Shown: positions 23,219 to 35,487 of the stretch, in pieces
Numbering within the stretch: position 1 is the first letter of the stretch
Layout of the letters: each line of letters opens with the position of its first letter
DNA from: Papilionanthe hookeriana x Papilionanthe teres
Lineage: Eukaryota > Streptophyta > Magnoliopsida > Asparagales > Orchidaceae
Direction: 5' to 3'
Assembly (NCBI GenBank): GCA_022702705.1
Contig: CM040421.1
Location: 63,052,197-63,116,196 of the forward strand
DNA length: 64,000 nt
Notes under the pieces: model-generated
The model's database searches: none
Told to the model about the DNA's origin: nothing
Seen by the model: the letters and a program-made list of their open reading frames with translations, nothing else
Made by a program: the position numbers and the translations under genes

Positions 23219-24438
23219 TCATCTAAGGAATTTCCAGATCATTTGAGCTAAGCAAATTTCTCGGATCAAGTAAGGCCTTGATCGAGCTTCTCTCATCTCC
23301 TTTGATAAGATGAGAGCGTCGTAGATGCTCGGCTTGGTCGGTAGTTTCCTAAGATGGGCTAGCACGTTGTAGTCCACTTTGTTTTCATGTGCCTCGTTTT
23401 CTTCTCGAATGGGTATTTCTTCTACCGGGGTTGGTTCTTCCTGAGCAACCACCTGCTTTCCTTTGTCCTTTCGACCCATTCTCGGAGATAGAACTCTTCC
23501 ACTTCTTAAGTTGACTTCTGTGATTTCTTCTGAATTTAGCATTGAGTTTGCTGGTGTCTCCTTCTGAATTGGAATGACAAGTTCTTCAGGATTAGCTTCG
23601 GAGTCTGAAGGCTCTAACTCTATTGTGACTGGAGCTCCTCGAAACTCGCAAATAGATCCATTGCTTGTTGAACTCTCATAGCCTCCTTGGTGGATATCTT
23701 CTTTGTCATTGTGATCGTCGAGATTGTGTATGATTTCAGAATTGTTATTTGTATCGGAATCGACGTCCGGATTAGGTTGATTGTCGCTAGTTACGTAATC
23801 GTTAGAAACAGTCAAAACGTAGCCAACGCCATAACCCTCATCATTATAAGATCCCACCGGAGTGAGCAAATAATCATACAGAGTCAGAGGTTCGAGGGAT
23901 TTCTCCCCCGAATCGGAAACAACTATCCTAGGATAAGCAGCCCCTAGTCTAGCTTTAGGAGCCTCGGTCTTCTCTTCTTCGTCAATTTTCTTCTTTTCTT
24001 CAGTCGTCTCTTGTTGAGGTGGTTCTTCTATCGCAAGTGATAGTGCCGATTTGACAGTTTTCGAACTCTGAATTGAGGCTCTCACCGAAGCGGTTTGGAT
24101 GTGATCCAAAACCTTCTTCGAAGACTTTGTCCAAGTGGTGTCCATCCATCATCAGTCGCATAGGGATCTATCGGAACAATGAAATCCGTCGAGATAACAT
24201 TGACGGAACCTCCTTTCTGGGGTTCCTTCATGTACTCCTTCGGGATCGTTATATTCCCTTTCCGAAGATTGTCGTTGAGCCAACTTTTGAAGGTAATACA
24301 ATCTTCTATCTTGTGCCCAAGCATCCGGTGGTCAGGGCAAAAGTTGGGATCACCTTTCTTGTCGACTTCTTCTGGTCTTTTAGGCTCCGGCAGTTGGAAA
24401 TCCGGAGTCTTCATCGAGTCGTGGAACATTTTCGGCAC
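23219..24438 (-). pseudogene. Zinc knuckle and acidic linker of gag, one frameshift (element 2)
   Basis: Frame 24082-24438 carries CPDHRMLGHKIEDC (zinc knuckle with Tyr changed to Asp against element 1). Frame 23219-24145 carries the acidic linker to KPSIYDALILSKEMREARS. In element 1 this is a single open frame, so the break at about 24100-24145 is specific to this copy. Confidence 0.85.
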
Positions 24439-24652
24439 CGCCTCATTCTTGAACGGATACTCCTCGCTCGAGAACTCCCTAAACGTACGTTGTGGACGAG
24501 GCGGTTGTTCATACCGTTGAGATGAATGATAGCTGGGTCGGGGTTGCTCGGTAATTCCGTTGAGGTTGTTCGCGGCCGTTCGACGATATTTGTATCGGTT
24601 GCTTGCCTTTATCGACTCGCCGCGATGATCCCGGACTTCTTTTCAAAAGTTT

Positions 24653-25264
24653 TCACGGGCTTCGTTTGTCCGCTTTATCGGTGAAACTTAATTGCTTCGC
24701 CTCCTCTTGCAAGCTTTCGGCCTTGCTTAACAACTTCTCGAAAGTCTTAATAGTAAATCCCTTGAGGAGAAGTGCTATCGGGCCATGGATGCTTTTTAGT
24801 AAAATGCCGATCGCATGCTGTTCTTGTAACTGTGGCTCACACTTCATACTTAGGTTCCTCCATCGAAGTATGTAGTCTACCAAAGTTTCGTTCGGCTTCG
24901 CTTCTCTACCACTAAATCACCTATAGTGATGTGGTGCCGAGCTCCGCAAATCGCTTGATGAAGAGGTTCTCTAATTCGAAAATGTCTTCACCGAACCGTT
25001 TGGTAATTCCGCATACCAATCAAAGGCGATCCCTAACCAGGCCGTCGACAAATTGTCGGAAGAGTAAAGCATCACTTCCGCCGCATTGCAACAACCGGCA
25101 CGAAAATGTGCAACATGCCGCCGAGGGTTTCCTGCTCCATCAAAGGTCTTGAACGAGAGGTGGTACAAAGCCTTTCGGATATTGGACGTCGTCGAATTCT
25201 TCGGGGTAAGGTCTACCCGTCCGAATGGATGTCCCGCTCTTTGATTGTGCCAAGGCTTCTGCAC
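24653..25264 (-). pseudogene. Gag core, frameshifted (element 2)
   Basis: Frame 24971-25264 contains LSFKTFDGAGNPRRHVAHFR and GIAFDWYAELPNGSVKTF. Frame 24653-24883 contains YILRWRNLSMKCEPQLQEQH and GFTIKTFEKLLSKAESLQEE. The break is near 24890-24970. This is the same retrotransposon gag domain as in element 1. Confidence 0.85.
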
Positions 25265-25335
25265 TTGCTCGTTCCACCATGTTCTTGATATCCTTTTCCG
25301 GAATCACGCTTTGTGTTGTATCCTTCCTTAATCGA

Positions 25336-26294
25336 TCATCCCCGTTGACGGATGTAATCTCCTTTCCTCCGTCTACAATGTGAATAACTTTCGGGGTGTT
25401 TCTCTTTGGGGTTGAACCCGACTCGGAGAGTGGCTAGGGCTGCGACCATCTCTTCCATCCTTTTTGCCATTTGGGCGATCGTATCATCTTTCTCTTGAAG
25501 CTGCCTCCTCATTACTTCTGGCGCCTCTCTTTGTGCGGCTGCAGGAGCACCTTGTGAAGCTGACGAAGCTCGTGTTTCAACCATTTTAATTTCTACATAT
25601 TCATCATCCATGAACTCTGACGAGTCAACTTCATCTCCGAATTTCTCTTCTCTTTCCCTTGCTAGTCGCCGAATATCAGTTCTTAGCTTTTCCATAAGCA
25701 TCTTCCAGGTGGTCTTTTCCGTACATCCTTGCAGTTGTCATGTGATAATTGTCGGGTTTCTTTCTCATGAGTCCCCTTTACTGCGGTAGCACTTTCTTCG
25801 GAGTCAAGTCTCCTGACGAGACTTTCCTTTTCTGGTCGTTGTTTCGGTCTTAATTGGCCGGTAGTGGGACGCCACACCATCCTTCTAGTAGTAGAAGGCC
25901 TAGGACCGGATGGTCTGTCAGCTGAATGCTGGAAGGTGGTATCCTCCCTGATCTGTAAACCTGAAACAACAACAGGTGGACTAGCCTTCATCTTCTTATT
26001 TGGCCCTTCTGCAGCGATAGCAGATTCTACTAGCGGCCCAAGACGGGATTTGGCCGGCACCCGTCCTATCCTTCTTAAAATTTCCGATACGGGGCATTTT
26101 TCTTTCTTCGCTAACTTCTCAATCACAGTCTGTAGTCGGGCAAATGGTGTAATCCTTGCCCTTTTCTTTCTGTTGTCGCTATAATATGCGGGCCGAGGTA
26201 ATGTAGAGGCAATCCTGCGGACATTTTCCTCGTCAGCTGCGGCGGAAAGGGGATGGAATCTACTTCCTTCCAAAAGGGGTGTATATTCGAGCAA
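25336..26294 (-). pseudogene. Gag N-terminal region with coiled coil (element 2)
   Basis: Frame 25683-26294 has EENVRRIASTLPRPAYYSDN and the basic KKEKCPVSEILRRIGRVPAK. Frame 25336-25701 has MVETRASSASQGAPAAA and the coiled-coil EVMRRQLQEKDDTIAQMAKR. Element 1 reads through this junction in one frame, so a single indel near 25690 separates the halves here. Confidence 0.75.
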
Positions 26295-26429
26295 TGGTAT
26301 GTATTCGGGTAGTGGTGTGTACTCGGGGATTTCTTCTAAGAAAGCGACTTCGGCAGCTACGGCCTTCCCGGCAATCTTCCCGCCTCGTTTCTTCTCCGAG
26401 TCCGTGTTAGGGGTGGAACCCTTGAGCCG

Positions 26430-26935
26430 GACCCAATTTCAAAAACGAAGGTCTTGCACGGAAATCTCGTACCCTCCACGGTAACATGCTCGTTACAATT
26501 TGAACTTCCTTCCCCTTCGGTTTGGCGGGAGCCGGGGTAGGTGCGGAGACGACTAGACCAGGTGGGGGTAGAGATAACGGTCCTCCTTTGGACGACGGTA
26601 TTCCTCTCAGCTGGAACCCTTGCAGGGAGGAAACTCTCGAGTTGACTTAAGGTTGAACTCGATCATGGGTTTCTCGGCTTCGGCACTTTGTCCATCGGTG
26701 CGAAAAGGGTAACGTCGACGATCTTGACATTTGTGTTCTCGAATCCTTGTCCAAACCGGATGATCCCATTGTCGGGCAGCTCATCCTTGTAAACAGCAAA
26801 GTCCAGTCCATTGGTGAAGCAGAAAATCAGTTTTGGGGCTTCCATTTCTGCAAAGTAGATTCTGATTGTCAGTCCCAAGTTATGCTTCTTTTCATCAGGA
26901 CGAAAAGAAAGGAAACGAAAGGAGTCCGAACACAT
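26430..26935 (-). pseudogene. Leader ORF upstream of gag (element 2)
   Basis: The open part 26663-26935 contains MEAPKLIFCFTNGLDFAVYK then DELPDNGIIRFGQGFEN. The Met of MEAPKL at about 26845 is the likeliest start, because sequence upstream of it diverges from element 1. The protein family is not recognised. It lies between primer-binding site and gag. Confidence 0.5.
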
Positions 26936-27338
26936 TTTTGTTCATGTATATTTGTTAAAAGAGTTATTCATTAGAGGGTTTGTTTATTTAGAACAGAATG
27001 TTCAAAGGTGTAGAGAAGGTAATGAATTTGATTCAGAGTTGGAAAGGGAAAGAAAGTCTTATGCAAGACTTCTCGACTCGAAGGATCACTCCTAAACTAA
27101 CACCTATTGGGGGTCCACCCCACCTTAGAGATGAGGTAAAAGGATCTTAGAACCTCTCTGTTTAGGGGTGTCTAAACAGTGGCTCCTAGATCCGAGAGAA
27201 TGTTGGCTATACTCGTTCAAGGTAGAAATGAACATAATATTCCAACGGAAAGAGGGGTAGTTTGATCCATTAGGGACATGGATACACTACCGATTTTTGA
27301 AAGCAGAACTATTTGATTAAAAATGGAGAGAGGAATTG

Positions 27339-27356
27339 TCCCCAGCGGAGTCGCCA
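27339..27356 (-). other. Primer-binding site of element 2
   Basis: TGGCGACTCCGCTGGGGA on the minus strand, identical to element 1 and five bases from the LTR end at 27362. Confidence 0.8.
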
Positions 27357-29473
27357 GAAGTTGTTCGGCTTATTTTTGAGTTATGTGTTGTATTTTGAAA
27401 AGGGGGGTCGCCTACAGAAATTGTCGGTGAATTTTAATTTAATTTAAATAAATAATTTGAAAAGTAGTATTTGATTTTAAAAATAATTTTAAATTTGAAA
27501 ATTTTAAGATATGAAATCAAACTGATCTCACATCCCGAATAGTTTATATAAACGAGCGCCGCACCACAAACCGTGTATCTATCCCGAAGAACGGACACAC
27601 TCGCTTGATAATGGGGCTCAATTAAATAAACTAGAAAGGTTTGTGACATCCGTTTGGTCCGCGAACCAATTTTATAAGCCGACAAATTCCCCGTTTAATA
27701 TGAAAACATTAAACGAGGTTTATATTACTCGGGTTCTTAAAATTCCCTATAAGGACAAGCCCACTATAGTTAATTACATCTTAAGTGACGGGAATCACCT
27801 AAGAAAACTCTCGATAATAATCGTAGTTCTCGCTCTCAAGAGTTTCAAAGTTTAATTTTTCAAGGGATTGAATTTTAGAATTTCGATAGGGAATGGATCA
27901 AGTTTGGAACATTTTGTTTTGGGAATTCAAAGGAAGAAAGGTAGGAGAAATCACAGATTCGAAGCGAGCTTCGGTAATTTCCCGACTATCCTATTGTTTG
28001 GCTTGGATTTAGGAAAGCCCTAATGTTTATTTAGTATTTTGATCTTGCCAATTTTAATTAGTTAGGACTTATATTTGTATGATAAAATCATACAAATAGC
28101 CTTGAAGATATGAGAGTTTATGTCGTATCGGACGACTACCTCGGAGTCCTAAGACCGATTAGGGCTTAATTTACATGACACGATCATGCAAATGCCTAAC
28201 GAAGAGTTGAGGATTTATGTTGCACTAGGAAAACTACCTCGAAGTCCTATAGCTTGGTTATTTAATTCTAAGAAAGTTTTGCTGAAGTAGACTCAGGTTT
28301 TGTTGATGACGATGGCCGTGCTGCCCACCATGCTCCGAGCTCCTTGTTGTTGCAGAGGTTTAGTTTTAGAAGTCATAAATCAGGAGGTGAGAAAAGTGTT
28401 CTGCTTTAGAGAAAATCTTAAAATCCAGGTGTTTTTAATATTTTAATTAAACAAATCTTAAAGTTGATTATAACAACACCGGTTAAGATCCCACGGTTCC
28501 ATCCTTCCGGATCGTTATTTTTATCGGATTCACTTAGTCCGGATGAATTTGCCAAACTCAACTGAATGAGTTCCACACTTTCATTTAGACCGTGGGAAAT
28601 CCCGTTAGCAACACGTAGGTTACATCATCCGAGGTATTCCCGATCATCCAATAAGACGTTTTAATTTAGTTGTAGTTTTAGTTTTGTTGTTCTGTTTGTG
28701 ATTAAATTTTGAGTTGTTTTATATTTTGAAATGTTGTGGCGGTGAATTTTATCTTGCAATGACTTTTAATTTAGTTTTGGTTTCGGTCTTAGGGACTATC
28801 CTAAAGGTGTAGGTTTTCATGCAACGATTGTTTATCATGCAAGAAAAGTAAGTGCGATGCGATTAAATAAATTGCAATAAGGTAAATTGCAATAAAATAA
28901 AAGCGTACCCGGAGGGTCTTCCCGTCATCCCAAGTCGCACTTAAAACGCGATTAGAATATTTAAGCATTTAAAGTAAGTTCCTAGGTAAAGCTAAGGGAA
29001 GGGTTGTGGTTTTCTACCAAGTTCCTAATCCTATATGCTAGTCATTTCCTATGACGTCTAGGTTCTTGTATTTTGGTTTGAGGACGATTTTCTTCATCAA
29101 AGAACAATTAAGTTCAATTGTTCTTATAAATATCTTATCATATCGAGGAAGTGCTTAAGACGAATCTTAAACATCTTTTCAATATTTCTAGGATTGTTTT
29201 AAGTCCAAGAGAGTTTAATTATACAGATGAATTAATCGTCCGGGAGTTCAAATTTTGTTATCTTGCTCAGTGAACTAGGACATTTGAATATCCTATGAAT
29301 AAAGTAACACTTCATTTAACACTCCTTTTAAGAGTTATGACATCACGAGCTTTTGAGGGCAAATGGATGTTCAAATGATTTATGATTTAATTTCATTTAA
29401 TGGATTTAAGTTTGGAATAGTGTTCAAGTTGTTTTAGATTTATTTTGAATTCTTCATGTCTTAGGTGATGTTA

Positions 29474-29752
29474 TATTTAATTTAATTTAATTTAATTTAA
29501 TTTAACTTAGTTTAATTTAATGTGGTTTAATTTAATTTAATTTAATTTAAGTTAATTTAATATAATATGATTTAGCTTAATTTAATTTAATTTGATTTAA
29601 TTTAATTTGATTTAGTTTTAATTTAATTTAATTTAATTTAATTTAATTTAATTTAATTTAATTTAATTTAATTTAATTTAATTTTTAATTTGATTTAATT
29701 TAATTTAATTTAATTTAATTTAATTTAATTTAATTTAATTTAATATTTTATT
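29474..29752. repeat. (ATTTA)n microsatellite in LTR
   Basis: Pentanucleotide tract at the same LTR position as 16440-16740, with a different array length. Confidence 0.92.
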
Positions 29753-32365
29753 TTAAAAGGGTTTGCTTTAAATAATTTAACTTTAATTTAATTTAATGAT
29801 TAAGTCTTTTAGCATTTTAAATCTTAAACTTGGATTATCATTTTAATTAGGAATTAAATATTATTGGGATGATTAATTTAGGGATTCTTAAATTAAAGAA
29901 CAAATCTCTTCCTAATAATATTCATATTTTAATAATTCCAATTTTTTCATTATTCTTCCAAATTTAATCAATTATTTTGTTAAGGTTCATTTTAATTATT
30001 TTTGAATTGTTTAATAGGTTTCTACCCTTTAATTATTTAAATTTCAATCATCCAAATCAGATTAAGATCAAATATTTTACTCTTTCATTTTATTAAGCCT
30101 AAAGTTTTAATTAAAGGTTAAAATTTTAATTACCATTTTGCCCTTCAAGCTTAATAATTTCATAACTCACTAAATTGAGCTCAAATGAATTTGAAATTTT
30201 TATGTGACTTCACTCATATGTCAATGAAGACATTAGAGGAGAAAATGTGATTTTTCTGTATTTAATTTATTTATGTAATTATTTTTGGTGGAAAATAGGG
30301 ATTTCCAAGGAAAATTTAATAATATGACCAAGGGAAAGTTTCTATTCTTAAGAAAATTATGGGACATTCCTAATGACCAGAGGACCACTTGGACCAATTT
30401 TGGTGATTTTTTGAATTATATTCTTTTTATTATAATTATTTTGAGTTTTGGAGTACTAATTAATTTAAAAATAAAATACAGGTTGAAAAATGAATTTTAT
30501 ATTTTTCAAAAATCTCTCTAATATCAAGGAAATCATAGAACCAATCTTTACAATTTTCTGATTTTTCTTTGATTTATTAGAATTATTTTAGTGGAAATGC
30601 TAGAAAATACATTTTTTTATTTTAAAATTACCCTAGGGCTTTAAAATTTAATAACTCATCATAGAGACCTAGGAAAAAATATGGGATTTGTTCCTAAGTG
30701 ATTAAAATTTAAAATGTGACATTATGGTGAATTTTATTATTTTTGTGATTTTTATTATTTTTTTAATTATTAAAATATTAAAATAATGCAAAAAATCAAC
30801 TTTTTTAGAAAATTGAAATTTTATATTTCTTAAATTCCCCTAATATCAGAGAGGCTCCAAAACCAATTTGGTGAATTTTTGAAAAGGATTTTGAAAGTTA
30901 TGAATTTTTAAAGTTTAAATTGGCTAAATGGCTTAATCAACCCATTTGATAGAGGCTAACCAAACCCAATTGACTTCAAACTTTTATGGTGGGTTCCTCC
31001 GATCCTAAAGGTCAGTGGAGAATTGATTTCAAGTCAATTTGATGCATGATTAGCTCTAATTAATTAAAGACCTATTTAGGGTGTTTAAGCCAATTAGGGT
31101 TATTCCAAGTGAATTAATTCAAAACCTATTTTTCCTAGGGTCCTCTAGTCATAAGAAACATCACCAAATTTTCCTAGAATTTATTTCATAACATGCTAAT
31201 TATTGGATTTAAAATACTCAAAGCAGTAACATGAATTTGAAAAATCAATAACTTCTCATGGGGATGGCCTCTGACTTTGGAAAATTCGGGGAATGTTCCC
31301 AAATTCGGAGGCTTCAAAAGCCCTATGGTCTCATGTCATGGTGAATTTCCTATATGCATGGAGAATTAAAACAATGCGGACGATAAATAAATCATTAAAA
31401 ATAAAATACTTGATGAAATTAAATGATTTCTTTTCCACATTATTCTCCTCTATTCACTGAGCAAGAGGGTATTTTTATTTTATTTTTTTGATTTTTCTAC
31501 ACAAAGTTATGTATTTTTGAAGTTTAGGGAATTAAATAAATAGAAAATAGCCCTAATTTCCTACTTATCCACGCGGCGCCACGCCATCCTCGGCAGCTCC
31601 GAAAGGCCACGCGTCGTCTCCTGATTCGGCGCCGCCATCCAACTCAGCGCTCCAGGGGCCCGCGGTTCATGCACCATCGCGCTGTCCTGCTCGATCCAGA
31701 CCGTCCGCTCGATACACGCTCGATCCGACGGCTCCCAGTCATCGTCTACGACTGGTGTGCACCCGTGACCGTCAAACTTCCAACCCTAATTTCTCACTCG
31801 ATTCTCAATGGATTTTCGTGTTCTTATGCTCTATGGATTCGTCTTGAGGAGACGAACACATCCATACGGTAAACATGTATTTAAATTGACTCAAATTAAA
31901 TGGAGAATCTCTGTAAGCTCGGGAAGAAGAGTGAGTCCATAACTTTGCTCGCAGAAGTGAAGCTTCGATCTGAGAGTTAGTGTCACCTTCGATTGGGTCC
32001 AAGTAAGCTCCAGATGAAGTCCCTTGGCCTGGTGAATTGTCTAGCTATGAAAGTGACCACAGCCGATCACAAAGCTTGGAGTCTGGAACAGATGGGTGGC
32101 CTGGAGAGGGGGCTTTTGCTGGTGGACTTCTTCCCTTGGTCTGGTGAAGGTGTAGGACCAATCAATTTGGTGATTGGCTCACTGTGGAGAAGTGTCTTGG
32201 TTTTGGGCTTGGATTTCAACTCTGAAATTGAGCTCGCGAGAGGAAATGGCAGGGGGATTTCGGTGGGGATCAAGTTCTCTATGTGTGGGGAGTAGTACTG
32301 GAACAATTTTGGCAGAGTTTCCTTAAGGTTTGTTTCAGCACCTCTCATGGCCGAGAAGGGGTGGT

Positions 32366-32376
32366 GTTTAAATAGG
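32366..32376 (-). promoter_or_regulatory. TATA-like box of element 2 LTR
   Basis: CCTATTTAAAC on the minus strand, about 2.3 kb from the LTR start. Confidence 0.5.
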
Positions 32377-34704
32377 AGAGGGTGGAGGGCCTCCCAGGGG
32401 GAGTTAGGGCTTGGGATCAGCTGCTCTTGGCAAGAGAAGAACAACCATGGTGGCCATTAGGCATGGGGCAGCTCAGCAGAGTGGAATTCCAAAGTTTGGC
32501 TTCTCCCCATGTCTCGGCCATGGAGTTTTCCGGCGACCCAGGCGGCAGGCCGGCAGGCAAGGGTCACCATCTTGACCAGGGAGGTCAGGGCTTGGCAATG
32601 GTGAAGTCAATTGTGCTTGGACATGTGTAAAGTGTTTAGATTAAAATGGAATGGAGATAAGGTCACTTTGAGTTCAAATGGGTCAACCCACCATTTTGGG
32701 CTGGGAGGATCATGTGAGTCAACCTACCAAAGGTAGTGAAGTCCACATCAAAGATTAGGTGGCAAAGTGTGGTTTAGAGTGTATCATGTTTAAGGTAAAA
32801 AGGGCTTAAGAAAGGTTTAAGAAAGAGATCCCTTCTCTTGCCATTAGTGGTTTGGTGAGGTGGAAAGTGGATTCCATGGCTCTCATGGCTCCTATGGGGC
32901 TCATGCATGGTTTCATGGCTCACCTTTGGCTTGGGGAAAAGCCAAGTCAATTTCATGGAAATGGGTTTAAGGAAATTTTGGCATGTTGATGGGAATTTGG
33001 CATATGGCTTGATTTGGAACCATTTGATGATTGATTTGAACTTAGGGATGATTTTAATTAAGGGTGTGATGATAAGAATTTGTCATATGGGCCTTGGCAT
33101 GAAGTTTGGGCTTTTAGGAAGGTTTAAGAGAGTGGGCTTTTGGTTTGGAAATAAATTTATGGATGGGAAATTTGTGAAGGATTGGGCCAAACAAATGTTG
33201 GGTTTAGCTCATGGATGTGTCATGAGTGATTTGAAGCAAGTTGGGAGTGATTTGAGTTTGAATTGGGTTGAATTTGGGTTTCTTTGTTGAATGGGTCAAC
33301 ATAGGTCAAATTGGGCTAACTTTGGCCAATGTTGGGTTAGGGTTGAAATTGATGTAAAATAAATGTTGGGAAATGTTTATGGGAGTGTTTCAAAGAGGTT
33401 TTGGCTTTGGTTGGGTCTTGATTTTGGGGTTTGGGCCTATATGGGTTAGGTTTGGGTTTAGGTCAAAATTGGGCTTTTTGATTTTAGGTTGAATTTGAGT
33501 GGGGTTTGGGTCTAATTTTTGAGCAAATCATGTTAGTGTTTTGTTTGTGGGAATGTTAAGGAAGGTTTAGAAAAGATTTGGGGTTAATTGGAGTTGAATT
33601 GGGTGAGTTTGGGCTAAGTTTGGGTCATGGGTCCAAATTGGGCTTTAAGGCCAAAAGTGAAATTGGATCCAAATGTCAATCAAATTGGACTTGGATTTGG
33701 TCTAGATGGGTGTTGGGGATGTTGAATTGAAGTTTAGAATTGAATTGGACCAAAATTTGGGTCAATTGGATAGGTTTGGTTTGACATTGGGTTCACTTTG
33801 GGTTAAAATGGGTCAAATTGGGGATTTTGACAAAAGTGGGGTAAATTGACAAAATTGGCCCATAGTGTAGTTGAACAAAATGAAATTGGGAATATTTGGG
33901 ATTTTCTGGAATTTTCTGGGAATTTTCTGAATTTTTGGATTTTTTGGCTAAGAGGGGCATTTTGGGTATTTGGATGGTATTGGGAGGTATTTTTGGAATT
34001 TTTGGTATTTTTGGCTATGGATGATCCATTTTATTGGTGAGGAAATGTTTAGGAATGATTTTGGAGAATTTTGGGTAATTCAAGTGATTTTGCAAATTTT
34101 GGGTAGTCTCAAGAGTATTGGGTAGGCTAGGTGGGTGTAGGGTCCCGGGGGTCAAAAATTGAAAATTTGGAAAATTGAAGGTTGGGTGAATGTAAGTGGA
34201 ATGGAATCATTTTGGTTGAGCCATGAAGCCATATCAAGCCCACATGAGCCATAAAGGGACTCATTTGAGGCATCCACTATGTTGTTCCTAACCTCTTGCG
34301 CAAGGGCTTAGGGGTTAAGGACCATCCATGTGAATCACCTTCATGAGTCAGGAGGTCAAGTTTAATATGGGTGTGGTTTTTAGGAGGTGTGTGAAAGTGT
34401 AGTGTATAGGTGTAGTGTGTGTGTAAGTCACCCCTTCACCAGACCAGGCCACCCAGGGCAGTCCTAAGGCCATAGAGTCCTATAGGAACTCATCCTTTAA
34501 ACTTCCACATTTGATTTCAACCCTCTAGGTGATTAGGGGTCTAAAATCAAGTTTGTGGAGTTTGCAGGGAGTTAAGAAGTGGTTTGAACTTCTAAGTGGT
34601 GGGTCCCAATTCTAATCCTCTAGGATAGTCAAAGGAAAAGCCTAAGGCTAGATCCTAAGTACTAAAAAGAAGGAGAGAAGACCTCATCAAAAATGAGGTC
34701 AACA

Positions 34705-34900
34705 GTAATGTGATCCATTGTGAAAAATGGAAACTAAACCCTTTTTCTTTTCTTATTGCTTAGAATTTTCTTTTCTTCTGAAATATTCTCGCTTTGGAGT
34801 TTAAGATGGCAACTCCCACGATTGATTTATAGAAAGCACCTTAGAGAGAGATACAATGAGAGATTTAAGGTTTCGATAAAAAAAATGTGAGTTTATTTAT
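34705..34900. other. Unassigned flank between two Tat LTRs
   Basis: About 196 bases with no ORF and no match I can see to other parts of the window. It ends in A/T-rich sequence before LTR 4. It could be the pre-insertion target of element 2, or the internal end of element 4. Confidence 0.4.
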
Positions 34901-35072
34901 TTTTGACCTCACTTTTGGTTGAGGTCTAGTCTCTCTTTTAGAATAACCTAGGGTCTAGTCATAGGACTCACTTGGTGACTTTCTTAGAAGACTAGTCTTG
35001 GAACCTATCCCCTTTAGAAATTCAAACTTTTCTCACTTCATGGGAGTTTTCATTTTCTTAAGGTGTAACCTC
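34901..35072 (+). mobile_element. LTR 4 (diverged Tat-like LTR), part 1 of 3
   Basis: It begins TTTTGACCTC, matching the TGTTGACCTC terminus of the element 1 and 2 LTRs with TG changed to TT. It keeps the terminal hairpin (GACCTCA...TGAGGTC) and a following CTAGTCTCTCTTTTAG-like segment. It is cut at 35072 by Athila A and resumes at 47580. Confidence 0.7.
35068..35072. repeat. Target-site duplication of Athila A (left copy)
   Basis: ACCTC here and ACCTC at 47580-47584 directly flank the LTR ends of Athila A. A 5-bp duplication is usual for Ty3/gypsy integration. Confidence 0.93.
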
Positions 35073-35261
35073 TGATACACCTAAAATATATAGTATTTTT
35101 ATGCACATTTTTATACCTATTTTTAATGATATTACACTTTAATGGAAGGTATTTTGTGTTTTTCTTGCAGGTATGATGAAAATGGATGGTCATGATGAAA
35201 GGAGCAATATTGGATCAAATTTGGAGCAAAAAAATGAAAATTAAAAAATTTGGCACTGGCA

Positions 35262-35289
35262 GCTAAGCGCCGCTGGGCCGGCGCTTAGC
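35262..35289. repeat. GC-rich hairpin of Athila LTR
   Basis: GCTAAGCGCCG, a 6-nt loop, then CGGCGCTTAGC, a perfect 11-bp stem. The 3' LTR copy at 46695-46726 has a 13-bp stem. Related GGCGC/TTAGC hairpins lie at 42311-42350, 43341-43432 and 58310-58340. Confidence 0.85.
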
Positions 35290-35475
35290 CACCACAGTTA
35301 AAAATCGAATTTCAAATGGATTTGGCGCCAATTTCAAAGGGGATGGGATGCAACTCTTGGTGGTAACGTCCATAACTTCCTTTGGGTGGCAAGTTTGAAT
35401 GAAGGGGTGCGTTCCTTGGTAGATACATTGAATCTGGACACATTTTGAAGATATACCAAGGCACCTTTTGGTTTA

Positions 35476-35487
35476 CTATTTAAAGAG
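35476..35487 (+). promoter_or_regulatory. TATA-like box of Athila A 5' LTR
   Basis: CTATTTAAAGAG, about 400 bases into the LTR and about 190 bases after the GC hairpin. It is conserved at 46911 in the 3' LTR. Confidence 0.5.

Larger units (their letters stand above)
21717..27361 (-). mobile_element. Internal region of Tat/Ogre-like element 2 (cut before RT)
   Basis: It carries the same gene order as element 1 from primer-binding site through leader, gag, zinc knuckle, protease and linker. It stops at DEMPG of the linker, where the LTR terminus of element 1 follows directly. No polypurine tract is present at the junction, so this is an insertion or deletion boundary rather than the natural 3' end. 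The first five bases, CCTGG (21717-21721), would be the target duplicate of element 1. Confidence 0.88.
27362..34704 (-). mobile_element. 5' LTR of Tat element 2 (about 7.3 kb)
   Basis: It runs from CCGAACA (minus strand) at 27362 to TGTTGACC at 34704 and is collinear over its full length with 14325-21716. The 32150-32700 segment around the TATA-like box is more diverged between the two. The outer flank is GTAAT (34705-34709), the expected target duplicate. Its partner 3' LTR is not in the window. No supported gene was found inside. Confidence 0.88.
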
